NCBI GenBank assembly: GCA_933228895.1
Contig: OW121852.1
Span: forward strand, 126,041,544-126,105,543
DNA from: Platycnemis pennipes
Taxonomy: Eukaryota > Arthropoda > Insecta > Odonata > Platycnemididae
Length of the DNA: 64,000 bases
Direction of reading: 5' to 3'
Below, in pieces: positions 31,480 through 40,552 of the stretch; position 1 is the stretch's first letter; every line of letters begins with the position of its first letter. The translations under genes were made by a program, and so were the position numbers. The notes beneath the pieces are model-generated. The model made no database searches. It was not told the origin of the DNA and saw only the letters and a program-made list of their open reading frames with translations.

Positions 31480-32014
31480 AGCAGCGTTTACACGTAGCAG
31501 TTGACTGCTACGACAGTCGTGAGATGCGCTATGTATCTATATCGCTACGGCTATGATGCGTCTGCATCAATTTCTATGCAGCTTAAAGCCGCTATTTAGG
31601 CGTTGTCATAACAAATAAAAAGCGTTTTATTTCAATAGTGATTGATGCTTAGATTTTCGTGAAATTCTTCAAGCAACAAATTCCATTGACGATTATCTTT
31701 TGTTCACATTCTTTAAAGAGTAGAATCTCCCCTTTGGAAAGGGATATCCTTGTTATTATATCCAAATTCCCGGTATCAGACGCCATGTATTGCTTTACGT
31801 TGGCGATTGTTGCGATTGTGTTGGATGCATTTCCGCTGGAATGTAGACGGACTTCAACTTTGCTAATAGCTCGAACTAGGATCGAGAGTGTTCGACATGT
31901 GTCCAGTATCGACCTGAACTCGCATCGCAGTTGCTATTTACACATGTGAGTGGAGCTTAATCGTTGTTAGAAGTTGACTGTCATAGCAGTCAACTGCTAC
32001 GTGTAAACGCACCT
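31480..32014. mobile_element. 535-bp MITE with TTA target duplication (Harbinger-like), copy 2
   Basis: This copy is collinear with 28322-28856 and has the same length and orientation. It starts AGCAGCGTTTACACGTAGCA and ends GTAAACGCACCT, flanked by TTA at 31477-31479 and 32015-32017. The ends of this copy pair better (CAGTTGACTGCTAC on both sides). Substitutions relative to copy 1 are few, so both moved fairly recently. Confidence 0.82.
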
Positions 32015-32017
32015 TTA

Positions 32018-33298
32018 GGGGAGGGAGATACGATAATGCATGCAGTAACCGATAGCCCGAATGAAGGCGGCGGTGATCCAATACTACAGATGCATTCATT
32101 GTTCCCACGTGTTCCCTTAACTCCCGTTTCAATTGCAGCTTGGATAACGGCTGTCTCGGACAATGGGGATATGAATTCGGTCCAGACGGTGGGTCGCGAT
32201 AACCCCATTTCTGATTTTAGGGCTTGATAATCGAAGATCGAAGCGAACGTTCCAATCCAAAGCCAATTAAAAGGCGATGACTCCACGTCTAAGCAAATAT
32301 TAGGCCCGGTGCACAGTACGTACGTCCTCTGAGATTTTTTTAAGCCTAAATCGAAAAAGTCGTAGAAAAGTCGCAGAGAAGGCTCCAAGGAGTGAACATC
32401 CACGGGGAAATTGTGATTACGCTGCGATTTGCTGACGGCTTTCCTGATGTTGTAGATGCTGAGAGAAATATAGGAAATGACTGATATAATTTAGATAAGA
32501 TATCGCTGAAATATCAATCAATAAAACCGAAACAATGATATGCAGTATAAAGAGCGAAGATGAGATAATCAAACTAGGGATATAGGAATTAAGGATGTAG
32601 AAGATTAAATCAATTTGAGGAGCAATTTACCCAGCAATATATGAAATAAGAAGGAGATGGTCAGTAGAATACCCAGGCGCGAGCCCAGAGCAGGACACTC
32701 CGCCGGCAACGCTGCGCTTTTTCTGAGCTGAGTTTTTTCAGGGAACATAAAATTCTAACTTCAGCTAAATGATAATATATGATTCACTCTGGAAATTTAA
32801 AGAGGTGGATGACAGTTTTAGTCTCGTGCGCCATGATGCATAGTTGCCGAGAAAAAGTGCGGTAATAAATGAAATAGCATACCAATAAGTACTAACTTTA
32901 AAACCTTGAAACCTGGCATACGTAATAATAAAGATATAATTCACCTTGTATTAAAAATTACTTTTGGCCAAACGCTTTGCTTGGAAGTTATTAGACGTGA
33001 AAGTGACGCATGGCGCCGTAGCGCTAAAAAAATGGGCCCTTTTTTTACTCTAACGTGAGAAACAGGTCCAAAATTTGTTTTCAAAAATTATTATAACAAT
33101 GTAGTCAGTCAAAAACAAAATTATATAAATTACTATGTAAATAACGTGATAATCCGATGAACGGTTTCGGAGTTATTTAGGTTTAAACTCGAGTCTACAA
33201 GATTTTGGCGCGAACAGTATTTAGTTTACTTTGTTAGGCATAGGAAATATTCGTCTCCAAAATGTCCCATTGTATTTAGAACCCCTCAGCTCTAATGA
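32018..33298. other. Unassigned sequence
   Basis: A moderately GC-rich start (32018-32410) contains overlapping ORFs on both strands (137 codons on the minus strand, 32403-31990, partly in the MITE). The rest is AT-rich. A faint RTE-like stretch around 32400-32660 (for example GTGAACATCCACGGGGAAATTGTGAT..., then GCTGCGATTTGCTGACG) may be a very old RT-palm copy. Confidence 0.3.
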
Positions 33299-33360
33299 TT
33301 CATCTACATCTACATAATACCCTGCAAGCCACCATAAAGGTGTGTGGCAGGGGTGTGTGG
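33299..33360 (-). mobile_element. CR1-like 3' end fragment
   Basis: Plus-strand CATCTACATCTACATAATAC, CCTGCAAGCCACC and GGTGTGTGGCAGGGGTG are the complement of the CR1 tail and terminal stem-loop. Only about 60 bp remain. It stops next to the RTE copy's tail. Confidence 0.75.
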
Positions 33361-33362
33361 AT

Positions 33363-34130
33363 TCATCGTCATCGGTCAAAAATCCTAGGATTGGTTTGAC
33401 GCAGCTTTCCACTCAATTCTTCTATCGGCCCACCTTTTCATTGTGAAGTCATTCTTCTCTTTTACATCCCTCACAACCTGTTCCATGTATCTCATACGAG
33501 GCCTGCCTTTTCCAATCTTCCCGTTCACTTTTCCCTCGACGATAGTCTTCATCGTGTCTCAAGATCCGGCCGATTAAGTTGTCCCGTCTTCTTTTTAATG
33601 TTTTCATAAAACTTCTCTTTTCTCCCACACTCGTTAGGACTTCCTCGTTACTTACTCGGTCGATCCATTTAATCTTCAGAATTCTTCAGTAGCACCACAT
33701 TTCGAATGCTTCCACCCTTTTCTTCTCCGCTGCTCTCATCGTCCATGTCTCACTGCCGTAAAGAAACATACTCCAGATGTATGTCCTGATGGATTTTTTC
33801 CTTACTTCTACGCTTTTATTTCCAGCAGTACGTTGATTCTTCTTTTGATAGAATGCCTTTTTGCCTGGGCTATTATACTTACTATTACTTTCTTACTTCG
33901 TCCATCCTTGGTTACTCGGCTTCCTAGGTAACAGAACTCTTTTAGCTCATCAAGTTTTTGTTTTCCTAGTTTGACATTGATTTTGGCCTCTTCTTTCTTG
34001 CTGAACAACTTTATCTTATTCTTCCTCTTATTTATCTTTAGCTGATATCTGGCCATTGTCCTTTCCATGGTTACTAGAATTTTGTTCAGATCCCTCTCTG
34101 TCTCTGCTCTAATGGATATGCATTAATAAT
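33363..34130 (-). pseudogene. RTE retrotransposon 3' part
   Basis: From the right on the minus strand: ERDLNKILVTMERTMARYQL, KINKRKNKIKLFSKKEEAKI, YLGSRVTKDGRSKKV, then SMFLYGSETWTMRAAEKKRV-like, NEEVLTSVGEKRSFMKTLKR-like, and the 3' palindrome in the form AAATCCTAGGATTG (33380-33393) with a short GATGAC tail. It starts just after the FADD box. Several frame breaks (for example near 33555, where sequence between the clamp residues is missing). Confidence 0.82.
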
Positions 34131-34452
34131 AGCATATGAAAACTATCAAAGTTAGGAAACTCTCCTCCGTTGAACGTGGTACTACACTAGTCGTTTTATG
34201 GGTTCCACAGGGAATCCTGCTCGTGGAGTCCTCAGCTAATGTGAAGCATGGCGTGAAGTTCGCGTGGCGATGGGCCAACTTCACGGCATGCTTGGTAAAT
34301 GAATACTAACAGTTTTTAAACTACACAACTGAATAAATACTTTTAATTAAACAAATAAAAATTAATATAAAAAAGTTAACTAAATAAATATACCTTAGAC
34401 ACTAGTTAATAACTTTTAACGCTTGAAAGAAACCGCAGCACCATGTATGAGC
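34131..34452. other. Unassigned sequence
   Basis: Nothing recognised. Confidence 0.4.
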
Positions 34453-35255
34453 AGGTCTACATCTACATATACACGATACCCTGCAAGCCACCGCGAGGAT
34501 GTGTGGCAGGGGGTGAAGATCACCAAGCATGCACTACTAACATGCAAACAAGCAACTATATTGTCTCATGCAACTTGATTGTTAGTATCTATAGTATTTA
34601 AGGGGTTAATACATGAATCATGCACTACAGAATACTCTAAAATATTTCCCCTACTTATCCCTCTGCTTTGCTGCCTATTCTGTTCTCTTATAGTACGGCG
34701 GAAAAATGCCATTTTCAATCTATCAGTGCGACAATCTATCTCTCTAATCTTATTTATCTGGTCGAATCTAGCATAATACGCTGGTGTTTTTAATATGTGC
34801 ATAACATCTTCAGTAAAGCTATCCAATTGAAATTTCTCTAATAGATTTAATTTGTACCTTAACCTATGCTCTGATAATGATTCCCACCCTAATTCTTGTA
34901 TTAATTCTGAAACACTACTCAACCTATCGTAACACCTTTTAACGAACCTAGCTGCTCTACCCTGCACACTGTCTAGTTCTCTGATCAAACCTAATTCATT
35001 CGGATCCCATACACTGGCTGCATACTCAAGGTGGGGCCTAACTAGTGAAAAGTAACAACGCTCTTTAGTCTTCTCATCACCTTTCCCAAGTAATTTTTTT
35101 ATAAATCCTAGCTTTCTCTACGCTCGGCCGCATATTTCCCGGAAGTGTCTTCCCCACGATAAATCTTTAATGATTGTTACACCTAAATACCTTATGGTTT
35201 CAACGCTTTCGATCTTGGTGTTATTAATTAAAGGAAAGGAAAGAGTGTCACGTTA
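34453..35255 (-). pseudogene. CR1-like retrotransposon 3' part, long copy
   Basis: On the minus strand, after a frame with KYLGVTIIKDLSWGRHF-like and RKLGFIKKLLGKG-like text (35230-35000), the open frame 34988-34566 encodes LDSVQGRAARFVKRCYDRLS, LIQELGWESLSEHRLRYKLN, YYARFDQINKIREIDCRTDR and FFRRTIREQNRQ. This is the conserved C-terminal module of CR1-group RT ORFs. The terminal stem-loop and TACATCTACATATACACG (tail complement) close it at 34453. The RT catalytic core is absent. Confidence 0.85.
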
Positions 35256-35590
35256 CACGTATAATAACTGGTAGGCAATAGTTTGCCGTCCTGTATTCGT
35301 GCTGGTGATTTGTTTTCACTTTTTAGTCAATGAGGAAAAATTCATAAGGTCATTTAAAATCGAGGGGCTTAAAATAGATACTGCAGAGGTTATAAAATTT
35401 TGATGAAGACAATGAAAAGATAATAAGAAACCACCTCATTGTATTAGATTAAATGAATGTCCGTTCTCCGCTTCTTCCCCAATCCTAAAACCGTGAGACA
35501 CCCTTCTCTTCTGAACCCCTGCGAAAAGAGGGGGGGGGGGGGCGTTCTCCAATTGTAGGTATGTAAGCACGCAATAAACGTTTCATCTTG
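35256..35590. other. Unassigned sequence with a 13-G run
   Basis: Contains a run of 13 G at 35530-35542. No gene recognised. Confidence 0.4.
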
Positions 35591-35591
35591 T

Positions 35592-35645
35592 CAATTATTC
35601 ACCTGATGATGATGCCAGAGCATTGAAATCCAGATCGTGCCATTG
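35592..35645 (+). ncRNA. Minimal type I hammerhead ribozyme candidate (Penelope-like element style)
   Basis: Every core element is in place: CAC (35600-35602), CUGAUGA (35603-35609), one extra U, stem II GAUGC/GCAUU (35611-35615 with 35620-35624; 4 Watson-Crick pairs and one G-U) closed by CAGA, GAAA (35625-35628), a 3-bp stem III AUC/GAU with a 2-nt loop, then C (35636) as cleavage position and GUG (35637-35639) pairing with CAC. Stem I extends after an internal loop through CAAU (35592-35595) and AUUG (35642-35645). Penelope-like retroelements are known to carry type I hammerheads with very short stem III. The one extra base between CUGAUGA and stem II departs from the canonical core. Activity is untested. 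Confidence 0.6.
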
Positions 35646-35699
35646 CGTTCCTGACCCTTGAGTTTGTTAAAGTTAATTATGATAATAATAATATTGATA

Positions 35700-36262
35700 A
35701 TATTTTATTGCTCCAGCAAGTTATAATAATACAAAAAATGATACAACAAGAATTTTGGAGCTTTAGGTGAACCATAAGGCTTTTGCCTGTTGTTGAGTTC
35801 ACCTTCAAATTACACATACAGCAATACTGGCTTACATTCTCACAAAACAAATGTCACCAATTGAACATAAAATAACACTGATACAAGGAATTACTTATAG
35901 TATTATGGAACTTTATATATGGATAATACAATTGCAGTTATAGGTTGCTTTAAGGCATTACAACAAAGGGTAAATATTTAGAACAACTACTAGATTACCT
36001 CTATATTTATGTATTCTCTCGTGAATAGCCAGATATTTACTTGCTTCAAAAAAGTTTTGAAGTGTATGGTATCTCGGATACTCTGTGGCAAGCTATTGAA
36101 AAGTTTTGGCCCCAAGTAAAGAAAGCATCTTTTGAATTGGGATGTATTTGGTTTGGGTACAACGTAAGAAATGTTAGTCCTCAGGTTATAAGAGTGAGGC
36201 TTATCCAAGACTTTACGGTTATTTCCACTACGAAGGTAGAATAGCCTTAGCACCTTGTACAT
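35700..36262 (-). pseudogene. Jockey-type non-LTR retrotransposon C-terminal end
   Basis: The minus frame down to 35990 encodes YKVLRLFYLRSGNNRKV, SYNLRTNISYVVPKPNTSQF and LGPKLFNSLPQSIRDTIHFK, the typical tail of jockey-group RT ORFs (SYNLR..., then P.....KRSF.Y.G..L.NSLP). The 3' UTR continues to about 35700 and ends in AT-rich DNA. The ORF beyond 36262 is antisense to the adjoining CR1-like copy and does not belong to it. Confidence 0.75.
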
Positions 36263-36275
36263 GCCACTTTCCCAC

Positions 36276-37240
36276 GATATTTTAGTTTCTGGCGAAAAAA
36301 ATATTCCATTGGATGCCATATTTCTCGACTTCAAGAAAGCTTTTGACAAGATGTCTCATAGCAAACTAATTTTGAAATTAAAATCTTATGGGTTAGACAG
36401 TAACATTATATCATGGATTAATGATTTTCTTCGGGTGCAAAGGGTTGTTTTGGACGGTGTTACCTCACCGGCAATTAAAGTCACTTCGGGTGTCCCACAA
36501 GGTAGTGTGATAGTGATAATGACTCCTATTCCATTTGTATGTACATAAATGATATCCATAAGGTGGTAAAAAGTAAGCTTCGTCTGTTTGCCGATGACGC
36601 AGTAGTGTACAGGGAAATTCTGTGCCCAAATGATTAAGAATGTTTAAATATTGACCTACAAGCAATTGAAACTTGGTGTGATGCATGGCAGTTAGAATTA
36701 AACTTTAAAAAATGTTTGGTAATGAACTTTTGGAAATAAGAATAGCTCTCCTCCCACCACTTACAAAATAAGTAATGATGAATTAACAAACGTGGAATCC
36801 ATTAAATATCTTGGAATAAGACTGACACATGATCTTTCGTGTTATGATGTTAAAAATATTTTGCGGACCCCAACTTACTATGGTAGACTGGACCATAATC
36901 ACAAAATTAGAGAAATTGATTGCCGAACTGACAGATTCAAAATGTCCTTTTTTCCTCGTACTATTAGGGATATGAATAACGGTAAATATATCCAATACGA
37001 GTGTAGCAATGGATAACATTGGTAGCTGCATGTTGGTATAAGTACTTAAACTAACCCAACTAACGGCATGTTTTTGCATGTATGCTCTGCTATTTGTATC
37101 TTTTCTTAAATAGTGTAGTTTAGAACAGTACATGAAAACTAATCCTTTTTTATGCATGATATGTAGTGCATGTTTGGTGAGAGTTCACCCCCTGCCACAC
37201 ACCTTTATGGTGGATTGCAGGGTATTATGTAGATGTAGTT
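36276..37240 (+). pseudogene. CR1/jockey-group retrotransposon with RT motifs A-C and an internal deletion
   Basis: The frame carries RT motif A (AIFLDFKKAFDKMSHSKL), motif B (TSGVPQGSV) and motif C (LRLFADDAVVYREI), so the catalytic palm is recognisable. A frameshift and short loss occur after PQGSV near 36510. Beyond SIKYLGIRLTHDLS (36835) the sequence jumps to YDVKNILRTPTYYGRLDHNH, deleting about 300 bp that are present in the 49-kb copy. It continues to the CR1 3' UTR with CACCCCCTGCCACACACC, the stem-loop and TATTATGTAGATGTAG (to about 37240). Confidence 0.85.
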
Positions 37241-38130
37241 GTACATGTATAAGTGTCCTAATTCATCCACAAATGGAATTCGACAAAGTTAATTCAAATC
37301 TCGCCTCATTTACACGCCATCCAGAAATCATCTGATTCTGCGACGGCGAAAGGAAGATCTCATAAATAGGAGCCCAGGGATTTGCGAAAAGAACTCCCCG
37401 ACACCGATGAAGAGCACGTTTTCGGCAAATTCGCACGTTCGTCCACAGAGAGAGAGAGAGAGAGGGGGAACAAAAAAAAGAAGGACGCATTCCGCGGGAA
37501 CGACGCAGACATTTCTCCGTCGACACAAACTGCCGCGACGGACCATTGGCGCGCGGCGCGCGGATTCATGCGGACTGCGGAGCGCGGAAATTTTCTCGGT
37601 CGGCCTGAACGCAGCCAGGAGGATGAATGCGTCGCTGAATGGCGAATGGATGAGAGCAAAGCGATGCGTTTCCCCCACGGCGAGGCAGGCCGTAAAATTG
37701 GTGCCCTTCGGAATCGCTATTCCCGGACGCTATCGCCGATGCACTAGCACACCCCCTCCCAACCCTCTTTGGTGCACGTGCGTGAGGAATGGCTCCCTCT
37801 GGTGCGGGCGTGCCGCTTCGATGCGTGCGCTCGGCTCCGGAAATAATAAAAACACTGGCGACTGGCGCAACCTCCCCCTCCCCTTTCGCTAGCTCGGGGA
37901 CGCAGGGCCAGACGGCCCGCAACAATGCGATAACGATGCACCAGCGGTCGCCAGGGGCACGTGCTGCTGATGCCCTTACCCAGAGAGCACCGCCGCCGGC
38001 CCTGTGCGTTTCATCCTCCGCGTTCGTTCTGCGTTCGAAATTTGCAGCGCTGTCGGGAATGCGTTCGCGAGAAGTGGATGAAAAATGGTCGTCGGAGCTT
38101 TGGAGACGCGAGCCAGGGAATTCAGCGCTC
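37241..38130. other. CpG-rich block with an AG microsatellite
   Basis: From about 37320 the GC content and CpG frequency rise sharply (for example GGCGCGCGGCGCGCGG at 37549). It includes (GA)n at 37447-37464. All frames are open for long stretches (161, 193, 175 and 121 codons on the two strands), as expected for GC-rich DNA, and none of the products shows a known domain. The block may be a CpG island or first-exon/promoter region of an unannotated gene. No transcription evidence can be read here. Confidence 0.4.
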
Positions 38131-38138
38131 TCTGGTGG

Positions 38139-38409
38139 CAGGCACATAGCCAGAAATTTGCTTCGGGGGGGGGGGGGGGGGGGGGGTCGAAGTCTTGCGT
38201 CACTTGAAACAAATCAGCCTTGCCCATTCGGTGCCTACATGTTTCAAATTTCTTCCCTTAGTTTTCAGCTCTTGGTATTTACTTTTACAGTGCCCATACT
38301 TATCTCTTCTCACTAGTAACGTTCACTGCTAAAATCAGAACAAAATTATTGGGAAAAAATTTCGAGGGGTGGGGCTGAAGCACCCTGAAGCCCCCTGGCT
38401 ACGTGCCTG
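38139..38409. mobile_element. hAT-type MITE with 8-bp target duplication
   Basis: The ends CAGGCACATAGCCAG and CTGGCTACGTGCCTG are inverted with one mismatch. The 8-bp word TCTGGTGG flanks both sides (38131-38138 and 38410-38417). An 8-bp duplication and CAG-type ends are hallmarks of the hAT superfamily. The 271-bp inside has no transposase. It contains a run of 22 G (38165-38186) next to the left end and a related GC-rich stretch at the right end. Confidence 0.88.
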
Positions 38410-38417
38410 TCTGGTGG

Positions 38418-38620
38418 CAAAACGATTTGAAGAGGCATCTTCCTCTCCGGTGATCAAATGAATTGTGCTTTTTTTTCGTTCCATAGCCATTAAAAGATGA
38501 ATCTATCCCCTTACTGACAACTACCAATTGAAGAATATTTTTATTCACCTTGTTACATATGATAGTAGACCAGCCAAATACAAAAGTTTTTTAACACCTT
38601 GATTTTACAATAATTGCCAT
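38418..38620. other. Unassigned spacer
   Basis: Nothing recognised. Confidence 0.4.
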
Positions 38621-38621
38621 G

Positions 38622-38705
38622 CGAAAAAATTTACCTGGACCGGGAATGGAACCACGGACCTTTAGCTTTGGCAACATCAAGTAGCATGATGCTCCGCTTA
38701 CATTA
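38622..38705 (-). mobile_element. tRNA-derived SINE, family 2, head fragment
   Basis: On the minus strand AAAGGTCCGTGGTTCCATTC then CCGGTCCAGGTAAATTTTTT matches the B box and following body of the family-2 copies at 40118 and 46222. The B box is slightly mutated (TTCCATTC in place of TTCGATTC). Confidence 0.65.
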
Positions 38706-40117
38706 CTAGGGTAGAATGATAGTTAATATGGCGGCTAAAATTAACTTGCGTTCACACAGCCTACCCAGAACCATCGTAAAGACTGCAATGACATCTATTG
38801 GCGAGTGAATTTAAGTCAAAATAACAATGGAGGGTAGGGTAGCGGAAGGACTTTTTCTTGCAAAGATTGGAAGCGTATTTTTACTTATGTGCAAATTAGA
38901 TGCAGTTATTTTATCGAAGATTATCAATGCAGTTTCCTAGATCCCTTTTTATAAATAAACCAAAATATTCTTCTTAAAAATTACTTCCTCATGATATAAG
39001 TGGGTGGTATCTCCGAGATCCTCAATGCATTCTGTGTTAGTTACTTTGCTAAACATCAAATTTAAATATAAAATTAAATGCAATTGCCATTTGCTTTGAA
39101 TAGCTCCAGAGTAATACGTTAAAAATATGTAAAGGTTGTACAACGATGAACGCCCTTCATGACTTTAATTTCCAGATATTTAAGACACTCAACCTTTACC
39201 TCTCTTTCCTCGCATATTTCAACTAATACCTTTACGCTTTAAAATTATTAACGTTTCCTCGCCTGTATTTTTATTCGTTTAGCTTATATACGGGCATCAC
39301 GCACCAAGAAATGCAAACAACCATGGAACGCCATGATACGAAATGATCAATAGTTCACCTCTCAATAAGTTATAGCTCATGTTAACCCATTTCGTAGGCA
39401 AGTTCATGCATCCAAATAGAATACATACAAGTATACATAATCGGTTTGTTGCTCTTATCAATATTCAGTATTTTTAAATTCGATATACCAAGTTTACCAT
39501 ACTCTGCTGTTTGTGAAAGGAGCTATTTAAGGGAATAATGCTGAAAATACTTTTAACGCCGTCCTAAGTAGCGAATACGTAAAAAATAACACGAGTCGAA
39601 TTTCCTGCGATGTTTGCAACTTCTTAGTTATTTAATTTCTGCATGTATATTTTCTTCACGCCAAGGTTATCACATAAAATAAATATATAAGCTTAAGTAC
39701 TCAGGATTCAGGGGTAAAGCAAACTATTTAAATCCATTATTGAACAACCGAATCAGTGGAACGTGGTAATACAACTACTTAAATATATTACAGTGAGATT
39801 AAATAAATATCGTTGTAACTAAGAATCATTTCCAATTCATATCGTGCGATCCGGTCTCTTTGTCTTCAAGCACTCTACGTCCATTTCCACTTCCATTCTC
39901 GAAACAAACCTTCTTTCTACCATTATTTGCGTTCACACGTCCTTAAAATACCAGTAACTAGCGCCAACTATAGTAACTCAATAATGGTAGAGAAGTTTAC
40001 TAGGGTTAGCGGCAAATTGCGTTCACACGGCCATTTTCCTACCATGGTAAGCCTTACCATAGTAAAAAGCTAGTAGTGTAAACGGCGCATAAACCTCGGT
40101 AAAACTGCCATACAAAT
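38706..40117. other. Unassigned AT-rich sequence with a repeated GCGTTCACAC word
   Basis: The word TTGCGTTCACAC occurs at about 38751, 39928 and 40017, and GTGTAAACGGCGCA at 40076. These look like ends of Harbinger-like elements, but no complete pair with target duplications could be defined. Between them there is no ORF or RNA signal. Confidence 0.35.
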
Positions 40118-40275
40118 TAGGGATCCTGGGTAGCGTGGTGGTCTGCACAGTGGCCCGGAAAGCCAAAGGACCGTGGTTCGATTCCCGGTCCAGGTGAATT
40201 CTTTCGAATGGCAATTATTGTGAATTTCTCCGCCGTTCACGAGGCAGGCTTGAAATATCCTGCACCTTGATTTTA
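40118..40275 (+). mobile_element. tRNA-derived SINE, family 2
   Basis: GGATCCTGGGTAGCGTGGTG includes an A-box-like stretch, and GTGGTTCGATTCCCGGTCCA contains the B box. The body GAATGGCAATTATTGTGAAT and GCCGTTCACGAGGCAGGCTT follows to about 40270. The same body is present at 46265-46350. Confidence 0.75.
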
Positions 40276-40552
40276 GCTTAAACAGCTAGCTGTTCCACTT
40301 ATGTTTGCTTGCTCTTACGAAAGAAAAAAACAAGTTGGCAATTCTTTAGACTCATTTATACGTTCAGAAGTCGCAAGGTTTACACAAGGAGTATATTGCG
40401 AGAATAAAATTAAATATGTGCCAGTGTTTATGTATATAATATATCTACGTAAAGGATATGCATATAAATGCCTGTAGACTTTCCAGCCGGAGAGTCCGGG
40501 TTCTAAGTAGGTACTTGATGAACTTTTTCAGAGGAATACCAGTCCCCACATA
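40276..40552. other. Unassigned spacer
   Basis: Nothing recognised. Confidence 0.4.

Noticed and set aside
31659..31949. ORF shared with 28528-28812 as a conserved gene
   Set aside because: Both ORFs lie at the same place within two copies of one MITE, so similarity follows from the element's duplication and not from protein selection.
36255..36349. N-terminal part of the minus ORF 36349-35990 as part of the jockey-type protein
   Set aside because: This segment is antisense to the plus-strand RT motif A region of the neighbouring CR1-like copy, so it is a shadow frame.
37200..37240. CRISPR-like or satellite array from recurring GTAGATGTAGATG words
   Set aside because: The words are the hexamer tails of individual CR1-like 3' ends scattered through the window, each next to the same stem-loop, and do not form an array of repeats and spacers.
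37407..38147. Long ORFs (161, 175 and 193 codons) as real genes
   Set aside because: They overlap on both strands in a GC-rich block where stop codons are rare by composition, and none shows a domain. One also runs into the hAT MITE.
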